Of a stretch of 64,000 nt of DNA, positions 44,704 through 53,099 are shown one piece after another. The translations under genes and the position numbers were made by a program. The notes beneath the pieces are model-generated. The model searched no databases. It worked only from the letters and a program-made list of their open reading frames with translations, and was not told the DNA's origin. The DNA comes from Microbacterium sp. USTB-Y (GTDB lineage Bacteria; Actinomycetota; Actinomycetes; Actinomycetales; Microbacteriaceae), in assembly GCF_023703415.1 (NCBI RefSeq), contig NZ_JAGMTU010000007.1, positions 62,001 through 126,000 of the forward strand. Reading direction: 5' to 3'. Position 1 is the stretch's first letter. Each line of letters opens with the position of its first letter.

Positions 44704-46434
44704 GTGGCACGTACTCAGAAGGACCCGGGGGCGGCGCAGCCCCCCGTCGAGGACACTGCAGAGGCCGTGACGCCGGCACCGCGTCGGCGAGGGGCGAGCG
44801 CAGCCGCGGCGAAGGAGGCGACCCCGGCGACGAAGGCGTCTCCGGCCCGCTCCCGCGGGCGCAAGCCCGTGCCGCGGTCGGCCACGACGGCGGGCCCGAC
44901 GACCAGTCCGCTCCCGGTGGCCGTGCCGGCCCTCGACCCCGAGATCGCCGCCGGCGAGGCTCCCGCCCGCCGTCACGGCCTGCGGAACATGTCCGAGATC
45001 CGGCACTACTTCCGCACCAACCGCACGCCGATCTTCTTCGTCGGCGCCTCTGCGTTCAACCTGCTGGGCCTGGACCGCTGGGTGCGGGGCTTCTCCTACA
45101 TCACCTACTACGACAGCTGGCAGGGTGCGCACCCGCGCGTGTTCAGCCCGATCCACAAGCCGTACATCGAGTGGGAGAGCGGCGAGCAGATCAACAACTG
45201 GCTGCTGCGCCACCACGAGGTACGTGCGCACATCGCCCGGCTCACGCCGGCGGGCGAGAAGCCGCGCATCGCGCTGGTGTTCTTCGATGAGGAGACCGAG
45301 GCGATCTGCGAGGAGCTCGGCTACGAGCTCATCCTGCCCAAGGCCTCCCTCCGCGAGCGGCTCGACTCGAAGATGGTGACCACGCGGATCGCCGACGCCG
45401 TGGGTGTTCCCAGCGTGCCCAACATCATCACGACCGTGAGCTCGTTCGAGGACCTGCGGGAGCAGGCCGAGAAGGCGGGGCTCGGATCCGATCTCGTGGT
45501 GCAGACCGCCTACGGCGACTCCGGCAAGACCACCTACTTCATCACCGATCCGGCCTCCTTCGACAAGAACGCGAAGGAGATCGTCGGATCCGAGCTCAAG
45601 GTCATGAAGCGGATCAACAACCGCCCGATCGCCGTGGAGGCCGTGCTCACGCGGCACGGCACCGTCGTCGGCCCGTTCATGACCGAGATCACCGGGCACA
45701 AGGAGCTCACGCCGTACCGCGGCGGCTGGGCCGGCAACGAGATGTTCCCGGGAGTGCTCGACGAGCCCACCCGGCATGCCGCGACGAGCCTGGTGCGCAA
45801 GCTCGGCGATGCGCTGAGCGCCGAGGGCTACCGCGGATTCTTCGAGGTCGACGTGCTGCTGGACACCGACACCGGCGACGTGTACCTGGGCGAGCTGAAC
45901 CCGCGCATCTCCGGCGCCTCCGCGATCACCAACGTGACCGCGGGCGCGTACGCCGACATCCCGCTGTTCGTGTTCCACCTGCTGGAGTACTCCGGCGTCG
46001 AGTTCGACCTCGACGTCGACGAGATCAACGACCGCTGGGAGGAGCTCGCCGCGGCCGACCAGTGGAGCCACATGATCATCAAGCACACCGACGCGACGGT
46101 GGAGCACATCGATGTGGCGCCCCCGACCGGACGCTACGTGCTGGACGCCTACGGCCGGCTCGCGTTCTCGCAGGGCGACCTGGACTGGCACCTGCTCGGA
46201 AACGAGGCGGAGTCGTTCTTCCTGCGGATCTACGGCCCGGGCGACTACCGTTGGAAGGGCGCGGATCTGGGAATCCTGGTCACCAAGGGCCGGCTGCAGA
46301 CGCCCTCGGGGCGCCTGTCCATCCGCGCGAAGCATCTCATCGAGTCCATCCGGGCGATGTACGCGGCCACGCCGCTGCCGCCCGCGGCGGAGATCGACGA
46401 GCACGAGCAGATCGGAACCGATTCGACCTCATGA
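44704..46434 (+). CDS. ATP-grasp ligase (biotin-carboxylase-like), substrate unknown
   Basis: This 576-aa protein has a low-complexity Ala/Pro/Arg/Lys head of about 95 residues, a helical region (SEIRHYFRTNRTPIFFVG) and an ATP-grasp fold. The lid loop VVQTAYGDSGKTTYFI lies near 265, VMKRINNRPIAVEAVLT near 303 and the Mg-binding GELNPRISGASAITNVTAG near 398. It is often annotated as biotin carboxylase but lacks carboxyltransferase or biotinyl neighbours. ATP-grasp enzymes of this type usually join a carboxylate to an amine or thiol. It overlaps the next gene (ATGA), a NylB-like amide hydrolase, so ligation and hydrolysis of one amide product is a possibility. The real substrate is unknown. Confidence 0.75.
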   Translation: MARTQKDPGAAQPPVEDTAEAVTPAPRRRGASAAAAKEATPATKASPARSRGRKPVPRSATTAGPTTSPLPVAVPALDPEIAAGEAPARRHGLRNMSEIRHYFRTNRTPIFFVGASAFNLLGLDRWVRGFSYITYYDSWQGAHPRVFSPIHKPYIEWESGEQINNWLLRHHEVRAHIARLTPAGEKPRIALVFFDEETEAICEELGYELILPKASLRERLDSKMVTTRIADAVGVPSVPNIITTVSSFEDLREQAEKAGLGSDLVVQTAYGDSGKTTYFITDPASFDKNAKEIVGSELKVMKRINNRPIAVEAVLTRHGTVVGPFMTEITGHKELTPYRGGWAGNEMFPGVLDEPTRHAATSLVRKLGDALSAEGYRGFFEVDVLLDTDTGDVYLGELNPRISGASAITNVTAGAYADIPLFVFHLLEYSGVEFDLDVDEINDRWEELAAADQWSHMIIKHTDATVEHIDVAPPTGRYVLDAYGRLAFSQGDLDWHLLGNEAESFFLRIYGPGDYRWKGADLGILVTKGRLQTPSGRLSIRAKHLIESIRAMYAATPLPPAAEIDEHEQIGTDSTS

Positions 46435-47693
46435 GTGGCGACGTGACACCCCCGCCGACCGAGAACTGGACGGGCCCGGCCCCGGTGACGGGTGCCGTAC
46501 CCGTCACAGTCCCGGACGGCGCCCGCCCGGTCGACGGGTTCATCCCTCCCCTCGAGGCGTGGCAGCAGGAGCCGAACCTCCGCTGGTCGATGCAGCACAT
46601 GGCGGACTTCCTGCCCGTGCACGAGATCTCGTCCCGCGGACGCACGCTCCCGCTGCCGTCGGTGCCCGCCGACCTCGGCCACATCGACGTGCCGCATCCC
46701 TGGGAGCCGCGATCGGCGCCGTTCGAGGACGTGATGGCCTCGACCTACACGGACGGCTGGATCGTCGCGCGCGACGGCGCCGTGATGGGCGAGCAGTACG
46801 TCGGCACGATGTCGCCGGGCGTCCTGCACCTGCTGATGTCGGTGAGCAAGTCCCTGACGACCGCGGTCGCCGGAACGCTCGTGGGCGCCGGCGAGCTGGA
46901 TCCGGGCGCGCAGGTCACCGCGTATGTCCCGGCGCTGGCGGGGTCGGGTTACGACGGCGCACGCGTGCGCGACCTGCTGGACATGCGCACGGGCGTGCGG
47001 TTCTCCGAGGCCTACCTCGACGAGAACGCCGAGGTGCGCCTGCTCGAGGAGGCGATCGGGTGGGCGCCGCGGCGGCATCCGGACACGCCGCACACCCTCC
47101 GCGACTTCCTCGCCACGCTCGGCGCGGACGGTCCGCACGGCGGCCGGTTCGACTACAAGTCCTGCGAGACGGACGCCCTGGCGTTCGTGCTCGAGGGCGC
47201 GACCGGAGTGCACGCGGCCGACCTCATGTCGGAGCGTCTCTGGAGCCCGATGGGCGCCGAGTTCGGAGCCAACGTGGGCGTGGACGCGGTCGGCGCGGGG
47301 ATGTTCGACGGCGGCGTCTCGGCGTCGCTGCGCGACCTGCTGCGCTTCGGCACCCTGTTCCTGCGCGACGGCGCGGCGATGGACGGACGCCAGGTGCTGC
47401 CGTCCGCGTGGATCGCCGAGACCGTGGCCGGGGCGCCCGACTCCCGCGCGGCGTTCGCGAACGCCGCCGAGCCGACCCTCATGCCCGGGGGCATGTACCG
47501 CAACGGCCTCTGGTTCCCCTACCCGGGATCGGACGTGTTCCTGGCGCTCGGCATCCACGGGCAGATGGTCTACGTCAACCGCGCGGCGAACGTGGTGGCC
47601 GCCAAGCTCTCCAGCTGGCCGACCCCGCAGGACGGCGAGCGCCTGCTGTGGACGATCAGGGCCTTCGACGCCGTCGCGCGCACGATCGGCTGA
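46431..47693 (+). CDS. serine hydrolase, class C beta-lactamase/NylB-like
   Basis: This 420-aa protein of the penicillin-recognising fold shows the SxxK nucleophile motif SVSKSLT near residue 141, the second-motif region FDYKSCETDALAF near 240 (Tyr and Ser/Cys in place of the class C YxN) and GIHGQMVYVNRAANVV near 368 in the HxG/KTG position. This pattern matches 6-aminohexanoate-dimer hydrolase and related esterases/amidases rather than true beta-lactamases. No signal peptide is seen, so it is probably cytoplasmic. It is translationally coupled to the ATP-grasp ligase. Confidence 0.85.
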   Translation: MSGDVTPPPTENWTGPAPVTGAVPVTVPDGARPVDGFIPPLEAWQQEPNLRWSMQHMADFLPVHEISSRGRTLPLPSVPADLGHIDVPHPWEPRSAPFEDVMASTYTDGWIVARDGAVMGEQYVGTMSPGVLHLLMSVSKSLTTAVAGTLVGAGELDPGAQVTAYVPALAGSGYDGARVRDLLDMRTGVRFSEAYLDENAEVRLLEEAIGWAPRRHPDTPHTLRDFLATLGADGPHGGRFDYKSCETDALAFVLEGATGVHAADLMSERLWSPMGAEFGANVGVDAVGAGMFDGGVSASLRDLLRFGTLFLRDGAAMDGRQVLPSAWIAETVAGAPDSRAAFANAAEPTLMPGGMYRNGLWFPYPGSDVFLALGIHGQMVYVNRAANVVAAKLSSWPTPQDGERLLWTIRAFDAVARTIG

Positions 47694-47808
47694 TCCGCCC
47701 CGCCTTCTCCCGTGCGAGGGGCGGTGTTCGTCGGATCCGCGACGCGCATCGCCCCTCGAAACCCGAATCGACCGCTCCACAGCCCCCGGGAATCCGTACC
47801 ATGGGGCC

Positions 47809-48408
47809 ATGACGGAGAAGCCGCAGTGGCTGGTCCGCGAGGAGGCCGGCATACCGGTGCTGGTCGCGCTCGCCCTGCGCCAGCGCCTGGGGATCCGCGA
47901 GCCCCAGGACCTGCCGACGCTGCGCGACCACCCGCTGCGGACCTTCGACGACGGCGAGGCCGACGACGCACTGGAACGGCAGTGGCGCAGCTACTGGGAG
48001 ATGACCGTGGAGCCCGTCACGCACCCCTCCGAAACGCCCCTGGAACTCGTCGACGGCTTCGAGACCGTGGTCGCACTGCCCACCCGCGGCGCGGAGCGGC
48101 TGCGCACCGCCATCACGCCGTTCGCCGCCGACGTCCTCCGCTACGCCAGAGACGCGCAGCACCGGTACGCCCGGTCCGTCTCGGGCACCGGCGACCCCTA
48201 CCGGGCGTACGCGGCGGCGCTCGCCGAGTTCGAGCGCGACACAGGCCGCCGCGCGCACTCGTTCGAGCTCAACGTGCACGTGCTGCCGCTCGCACAGCGC
48301 GGGATCTGGCGGATCGGCGCGTTCAGCATCGCCGTGACGGACACGCTCCGTCACGACCCGGTGGACTTCGACACCGCGATCCGTCCGGTCATCGCCGAGG
48401 TCGCCTGA
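47809..48408 (+). CDS. conserved hypothetical protein
   Basis: I do not recognise this 199-aa soluble protein. It begins with a short helical part (LVREEAGIPVLVALALRQRLGI), has a Trp-containing middle (ERQWRSYWEMTVEP near 60) and ends with FELNVHVLPLAQRGIWRIGAFSIAVT, then an acidic-proline tail. It has no signal peptide, membrane segment or clear catalytic motif. TACCAT lies 6 nt before the ATG, so it has its own leaderless promoter and is probably independent of the hydrolase gene 115 bp upstream. Confidence 0.7.
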   Translation: MTEKPQWLVREEAGIPVLVALALRQRLGIREPQDLPTLRDHPLRTFDDGEADDALERQWRSYWEMTVEPVTHPSETPLELVDGFETVVALPTRGAERLRTAITPFAADVLRYARDAQHRYARSVSGTGDPYRAYAAALAEFERDTGRRAHSFELNVHVLPLAQRGIWRIGAFSIAVTDTLRHDPVDFDTAIRPVIAEVA

Positions 48409-48456
48409 CCGGATCCGGGCGCCTGGTCCGTCGAGGGATGTCGGGGCGCCGCGCGG

Positions 48457-48774
48457 CTACTCGGCGATCGTCTGGTGGTCCACCCGCACCACGCGCTCGC
48501 TGCGGCGGGCGCCCCGCTCGAGCAGCAGCGCGACGACGCCGAAGACCGCGATGCCGACCGGGACCGTCCACAGCAGCAGGAACCCGAACACCTGGCCGAA
48601 CGGATAGGCGACCTGCGTGGCCGCCGAGGCCTCGAAGTTGCCGAACACGGTCAGCAGGAACGCCGCGATCACGCCGGCCCCCACGCCGATGCCGAGGAAG
48701 ACGCCCCAGCGCGGCGAACGACGGACACGCGCGATCTCGATCTCGGGCGTGCGGTCCGGCTGCGACGTGCTCAT
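48457..48774 (-). CDS. small membrane protein, two to three helices
   Basis: This 105-aa protein has hydrophobic stretches at about residues 23-45 (WGVFLGIGVGAGVIAAFLLTV) and 62-85 (FGFLLLWTVPVGIAVFGVVALLL), with a charged head and tail. It resembles a small actinobacterial family often mislabelled as a potassium transporter component; no function is assigned. GACAAT lies 6 nt before the ATG on the minus strand. Confidence 0.7.
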   Translation of the reverse strand: MSTSQPDRTPEIEIARVRRSPRWGVFLGIGVGAGVIAAFLLTVFGNFEASAATQVAYPFGQVFGFLLLWTVPVGIAVFGVVALLLERGARRSERVVRVDHQTIAE

Positions 48775-48819
48775 GGGTCCATTGTCCCACGCGCACCTGT
48801 GCGCGGTTCCGGAGCGGGG

Positions 48820-49188
48820 TCAGTACCGCAGCGGCAGCAGCGCGGTGAGGTCGGCGCGCGTGCCCGAAGCCTGGATCCGGCCCCCCTCGACCGCGTCGTC
48901 CCAGGTCTCGGATCCGGTCGCGACGGCGATCCACGTCGCCGGATCCAGCTCCACGACGTTCGGCGGGGTGCCGCGGGTGTGCCGCGGGCCCTGCACGACC
49001 TGCACCGCGCCGAACGGCGGCACCCGCACCTCGACGCTGTTGCCGGGGGCCTTCTCGTCGAGCAGCTGCAGCAGGTAGCGCACCGCGGTCGCGTAGTCCG
49101 AGCGCGCGGGCCGCTCCCCCGCGGCAAGGGCGGTGCGGGCGGCGTCGAGCGCCGCGCGGCCCGCTGTCGTGTCGATCCTCGTCGCCAT
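48820..49188 (-). CDS. sterol carrier family protein (SCP2-like)
   Basis: This 122-aa protein has the actinobacterial sterol-carrier-like pattern GNSVEVRVPPFGAVQVVQGPRHTRGTPPNVVELDPATW (in segments from residue 49), ending SGTRADLTALLPLRY. The fold would bind a lipophilic or aromatic ligand. It is found beside purF/purM/purD in many actinobacteria, as here, which hints at a link to purine or folate handling. TAGGCT is exactly 6 nt before the ATG, indicating leaderless transcription. Confidence 0.85.
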   Translation of the reverse strand: MATRIDTTAGRAALDAARTALAAGERPARSDYATAVRYLLQLLDEKAPGNSVEVRVPPFGAVQVVQGPRHTRGTPPNVVELDPATWIAVATGSETWDDAVEGGRIQASGTRADLTALLPLRY

Positions 49189-49257
49189 GGATCCAGCCTA
49201 GGCATCGCCCGGGACGGATCCGCCCACGACCCTGACCGCGGGCTTAGGCTCGATGCG

Positions 49258-49962
49258 ATGGCCCTCACCCCGGACTCCGCCGCGCCCCGCGCCGGTGCCG
49301 ACGCGCGCGCGGACCTGCTCTCCGCCTCGAGGTCGCCGCTCGCGCTCGATCACCGCCGTCTGGGCGGCGTCGACGCGGATGCGCACCCCGCGTCCGTGCT
49401 GATCCTGTTCGGTCGCCTCGACGACGAGGACGCCGACTCCGCGGCGACCACGGTCCCCGCCGATCTCGACGTGCTGCTGCAGCGCCGGGCGGCGACCCTC
49501 TCCTCGCATCCGGGCCAGGTGTCGTTCCCGGGTGGGCGACGCGAGCCCGACGACGCCGACGCCGCGGCGACCGCCCTGCGCGAGGCGCAGGAGGAGACCG
49601 GGCTCGACCCGGTCGGCGTCGAGGTGCTCGCCACGCTGCCCGCCCTGCCGCTCGCGGTCAGCAACTTCCTCGTCACGCCGGTGCTCGGCTGGTGGCGCTC
49701 GCCGTCCCGCGTCGCGGCCGTCGACCATGCCGAGACGGTGGAGGTCTTCCGCGTGCCCGTCGCGACGCTGCTGGATCCGGCCACCCGGTACACCTCGACG
49801 CTGACCCGCGGCGGGATGACCTTCCGCGGGCCGGCGTTCGACGTCGACGGGACGATCGTGTGGGGGTTCACGGCGATGGTGCTCGATGCGGTCTTCGACG
49901 CCGCCGGATGGACGCTGCCCTGGGACCGCTCCGACGAAAGGCCGATCCGCCTCGAGGTGTGA
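49258..49962 (+). CDS. NUDIX hydrolase, CoA pyrophosphatase-like
   Basis: This 234-aa protein has the Nudix box GRREPDDADAAATALREAQEET, split as G-x5-E ... REAQEETGL near residues 97-118. It is preceded by SSHPGQVSFPGG, the marker upstream of the box in the CoA pyrophosphatase (YeaB/NudL) group. It would cleave CoA or a similar nucleoside diphosphate. TAGGCT ends 7 nt before the ATG. The gene is followed by a palindromic repeat and purD. Confidence 0.85.
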   Translation: MALTPDSAAPRAGADARADLLSASRSPLALDHRRLGGVDADAHPASVLILFGRLDDEDADSAATTVPADLDVLLQRRAATLSSHPGQVSFPGGRREPDDADAAATALREAQEETGLDPVGVEVLATLPALPLAVSNFLVTPVLGWWRSPSRVAAVDHAETVEVFRVPVATLLDPATRYTSTLTRGGMTFRGPAFDVDGTIVWGFTAMVLDAVFDAAGWTLPWDRSDERPIRLEV

Positions 49963-49993
49963 CGCGCACGGCGGAGGTCACGGGAGCATCCGG

Positions 49994-50119
49994 GCCGTTG
50001 TGCAGGGAGGGTCCGCCGTTCTGCAGGGAGACCCCGCCTGATTCGCCGGGATCTGCCCGGAAAACCGGTCCAGTCCCTGCTCTCACCCTGCACAACGCGA
50101 GGCCGCCCTGCAGAACGGC
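49994..50119. repeat. interrupted inverted repeat, family 3 copy C
   Basis: The left half has GCCGTTGTGCAGGGAG (49994-50009, type A) then GCCGTTCTGCAGGGAG (50015-50030, type B). The right half has CCCTGCACAACG (50086-50097, inverse of A) then CCCTGCAGAACGGC (50106-50119, inverse of B). The order is A-B-A'-B', not the nested A-B-B'-A' of a simple hairpin. Confidence 0.88.
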
Positions 50120-50177
50120 CGAGTCTCGACGGAGACGGCCCGCGAAACGCGCCGGGCACGCTCGGTAGGCTGGGCGG

Positions 50178-51455
50178 GTGAAGATCCTCGTCCTCGGTTC
50201 CGGTGCTCGTGAGCACGCGATCATCCTCGCCCTGCGCGCCGAGCAGGAGCGGCACGAGATCCTCTGCGCCCCCGGCAACGCCGGGATCGCACGGCACGCG
50301 ACCCTGGTCGAGGTGGATCCGATGAACGGATCCGCGGTGCGCGCGTTCGCCGACGAGCACGGCGTCGACCTCGTGGTGATCGGGCCCGAGGCGCCGCTCG
50401 TCGCGGGCGTCGCCGATGTGGTGCGCGGCCACGGGATCCCCGTGTTCGGGCCCGGCCGAGCCGCCGCCCAGCTCGAGGGGTCCAAGGCGTTCGCGAAGCG
50501 GATCATGGAGGCGGCCTCCGTGCCGACCGGCCGCGCCATGCGCGCGAGCTCCGCCGCCGAAGTGGATGCGGCGTTCGACGCCCTCGGCGCCCCGTACGTG
50601 GTGAAGGCCGACGGCCTCGCCGCGGGCAAGGGCGTCATCGTCACGGACGACCGCGCGGCCGCACTCGCCCACGCCGAGCACTACCTGCCGCACGGCCCCG
50701 TGCTCATCGAGGAGTTCCTCACCGGCCCGGAGGTCTCGCTGTTCTTCCTCAGCGACGGCGACACCGTGCGCGCGCTGAGCCCGGCGCAGGACTTCAAGCG
50801 CGCCTTCGACGGCGACGAGGGGCCCAACACCGGCGGCATGGGCGCCTACTCTCCGCTGCCGTGGCTCGCCGAGCAGTTCGGCAGCGAGGCCGCGTTCGTC
50901 GACGAGGTCACGCGCACCGTGGCGATGCCCGTCGTGAAGCAGCTCGACGCCGAGGGCACGCCGTTCATCGGCCTGCTCTACGCGGGCCTCATCCTCACCC
51001 CGGCCGGCGTGCGGGTGATCGAGTTCAACGCGCGCTTCGGCGATCCCGAGACCCAGGTGGTGCTGCCACGACTGCGCACCCCGCTGTCCCGGCTCCTGCT
51101 CGCCGCGGCCACCGGGACCCTCGAGGACCAGCCGCAGCCCGTGTTCACCGACGACGTCGCGATCACCGTGGTGCTCGCCAGCGAGGGCTACCCCGAGGCG
51201 CCGCAGACGGGACGGCCGATCGGGGGCCTGGCGGAGGCCGCCGCGGTCGAGGGCGTCGGCATCGTGCACGCCGCGACCGCCGCTCCCGACGCGCCGGAGG
51301 GCGACCTCATCGCCACGGGCGGGCGCGTGCTGAACGTCGTCGCGACGGGATCCGACTTCGCCGATGCGCGAGCCCGCGCCTACGAGGCGATCGGACGGAT
51401 CCGCCTCGACGGTGCGCACCACCGCACCGACATCGCCGCCCGCGTCGCGGAGTAA
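50178..51455 (+). CDS. purD: phosphoribosylamine-glycine ligase
   Basis: PurD (425 aa) joins phosphoribosylamine and glycine using ATP. It begins KILVLGSGAREHAIILAL and has VVIGPEAPLVAGVADV near 68, the ATP-grasp lid VVKADGLAAGKGVIVTDD near 140 and FDGDEGPNTGGMGAYSP near 212. LYAGLILTPAGVRVIEFNARFGDPET (in two parts near 270-295) holds the Mg-binding Glu and Asn. The GTG start is 6 nt after TAGGCT. It probably forms its own transcript and is convergent with the MFS exporter. Confidence 0.96.
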   Translation: MKILVLGSGAREHAIILALRAEQERHEILCAPGNAGIARHATLVEVDPMNGSAVRAFADEHGVDLVVIGPEAPLVAGVADVVRGHGIPVFGPGRAAAQLEGSKAFAKRIMEAASVPTGRAMRASSAAEVDAAFDALGAPYVVKADGLAAGKGVIVTDDRAAALAHAEHYLPHGPVLIEEFLTGPEVSLFFLSDGDTVRALSPAQDFKRAFDGDEGPNTGGMGAYSPLPWLAEQFGSEAAFVDEVTRTVAMPVVKQLDAEGTPFIGLLYAGLILTPAGVRVIEFNARFGDPETQVVLPRLRTPLSRLLLAAATGTLEDQPQPVFTDDVAITVVLASEGYPEAPQTGRPIGGLAEAAAVEGVGIVHAATAAPDAPEGDLIATGGRVLNVVATGSDFADARARAYEAIGRIRLDGAHHRTDIAARVAE

Positions 51456-51497
51456 TTCGGCACGTTCGCCAACGCCGCTCCGTGGAGCCCCTCCGCA

Positions 51498-51582
51498 CGT
51501 CGACGCCCCCCTCGCAGCCTCCACGCCCCCTCGTGTTGACGTACGCACGAGGGGGCGTCGGCACTCAGAGGGGGCGTCGACG
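51498..51582. repeat. double palindrome, family 2 copy B
   Basis: The outer pair is CGTCGACGCCCCCCTC (51498-51513) with AGGGGGCGTCGACG (51569-51582). The inner pair is ACGCCCCCTCGTG (51523-51535) with CACGAGGGGGCGT (51546-51558), perfect over 13 bp. It lies between convergent purD and the exporter gene. The same layout as 19449-19536 but with the inner stem intact. Confidence 0.88.
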
Positions 51583-51611
51583 AGACAGCCGGGCGACGGG
51601 AGCGCCGGCGC

Positions 51612-53099
51612 TCAGCGCGTGCGGAGGTGCTCCGGGCGCTTCATGAACAGGATCGCGACCACGCCCGCAGCGAGCACGATCGTGGGCAGGATCATCGTCT
51701 GCGACATCGCCGCGGAGAAGCCCTTGACCACGAACTCGGGCAGCTTGCCCGTGCCGAAGTCGCCTCCGTGGTCGGCGGCGCCCGGCAGGTTCTCGACGAG
51801 GCGGCTCTGCATGTAGGCCGCGATGGCGGCGGAGCCCAGCACCGACCCGATCGTACGGGTGGTGTTGTAGATGCCGGCTCCGGCGCCCGCCTGGCGCGGC
51901 GCGAGGTTGCGCGTGGCCGTGGTGGCCAGCGGCCCCCACATGCCGGCCTGACCGATGCCCATGAGCGCCGAGGGCAGCAGGAACATGCCGATCGGGGTGT
52001 CGGGGTTCATCAGCAGCGCGTACCAGACGAGGGCGAGCACGGTCAGCCCGAGCCCGGGCACGAGCAGCACCCGCGGGTCGACGCGGTCGAGGATCCGCCC
52101 GGCGAGCGGAGCGAGCACGCCCGAGAGCACGGCCATCGGGATGAGCAGGAGGGCCGCCTGGGTCGGGGTGAGGCCCCGGGCGAGCTGGTAGAAGAACATC
52201 ATCGGCAGCGACATCGAGGTGACCGTGAAGCCCACCGCGGCGATGCCGAGGTTCGCGACGGAGAAGTTGCGGTCGCGGAACAGCTCGAGCGGCACGAGCG
52301 GCTCGCTGCGCGTCTTGGCTTGCTGCCACAGGAACACGGCCATCACGACGACGCCGGCGCCGATCATCGTCCAGATCCAGCCGGCCCAGTCGTAGTGCTC
52401 GCCCTCCTGTAGCGCGAACACGATGAGGAAGAGGCCGATCGCGCTGAGGAAGACGCCGACGATGTCGAAGCGGTGCTCGTGCGTCTGCAGGCGCGGGACG
52501 AGGATCCACGCGAGCACGAAGCCGATCACGCCGACCGGCAGGTTGATGAAGAAGATCCACTCCCAGCCGAAGGCGTCCACGAGCAGGCCGCCGGCCAGCG
52601 GGCCGACCAGCGTCGCCACTCCGGCGGTCGCGCCCCACAGCCCCATCGCGGCGCCGCGGCGCTCGGCGGGGAACGTGCGGGTGATCACGGCCATGGTCTG
52701 CGGCGTCATCAGCGCGGCGCCGAGACCCTGCACGGCACGGAACGCGACCAGCGCGGTGAGCGAGCCGGACAGGCCGCAGCCGAGCGAGGCGAGCGTGAAG
52801 ATCGTGAGACCGATGAGGTAGATGTTCTTCGGGCCGAACCGGTCGCCGAGGCGCCCCGTGATGAGCAGCGGAACCGCATAGGCGAGCAGGTAGGCGCTGG
52901 TCACCCACACGACGTTGTCGAGGTTGTTCGTCGAGGGGTCGAGCGCGGCCTTGATGGCCGGGTTCGCGACCGACACGATCGTGGTGTCGACGAGGATCAT
53001 GAAGAAGCCGATGACGAGCGCCCAGAGGGCGGGCCACGGGCTCTTCGGCTTGTGGCCGGCGGCGTACGCGCCGGTCGACGTGCTGACGGATTCAGCCAT
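51612..53099 (-). CDS. MFS drug exporter, EmrB/QacA (DHA2) family
   Basis: This 495-aa membrane protein has 14 predicted helices. It starts ALWALVIGFFMILVDTTIVSVANPAI (motif D1 region) and has AYAVPLLITGRLGDRFGPKNIYL (motif A) in two parts near 85-105, and LVAFRAVQGLGAALMTPQTMAV near 130 (motif B). It exports drugs or other hydrophobic compounds with proton antiport. The start overlaps the padR gene by 8 bp, so it is controlled as one unit with that regulator. Confidence 0.92.
   Translation of the reverse strand: MAESVSTSTGAYAAGHKPKSPWPALWALVIGFFMILVDTTIVSVANPAIKAALDPSTNNLDNVVWVTSAYLLAYAVPLLITGRLGDRFGPKNIYLIGLTIFTLASLGCGLSGSLTALVAFRAVQGLGAALMTPQTMAVITRTFPAERRGAAMGLWGATAGVATLVGPLAGGLLVDAFGWEWIFFINLPVGVIGFVLAWILVPRLQTHEHRFDIVGVFLSAIGLFLIVFALQEGEHYDWAGWIWTMIGAGVVVMAVFLWQQAKTRSEPLVPLELFRDRNFSVANLGIAAVGFTVTSMSLPMMFFYQLARGLTPTQAALLLIPMAVLSGVLAPLAGRILDRVDPRVLLVPGLGLTVLALVWYALLMNPDTPIGMFLLPSALMGIGQAGMWGPLATTATRNLAPRQAGAGAGIYNTTRTIGSVLGSAAIAAYMQSRLVENLPGAADHGGDFGTGKLPEFVVKGFSAAMSQTMILPTIVLAAGVVAILFMKRPEHLRTR

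Noticed and set aside
44704..46434. Biotin carboxylase subunit of an acyl-CoA carboxylase
   Set aside because: The ATP-grasp motifs are present but there is no biotin-carboxylase C-terminal domain pattern, biotin carrier motif or carboxyltransferase nearby.
46431..47693. Antibiotic-resistance class C beta-lactamase
   Set aside because: There is no signal peptide, and the second and third active-site motifs fit the NylB/esterase branch instead.
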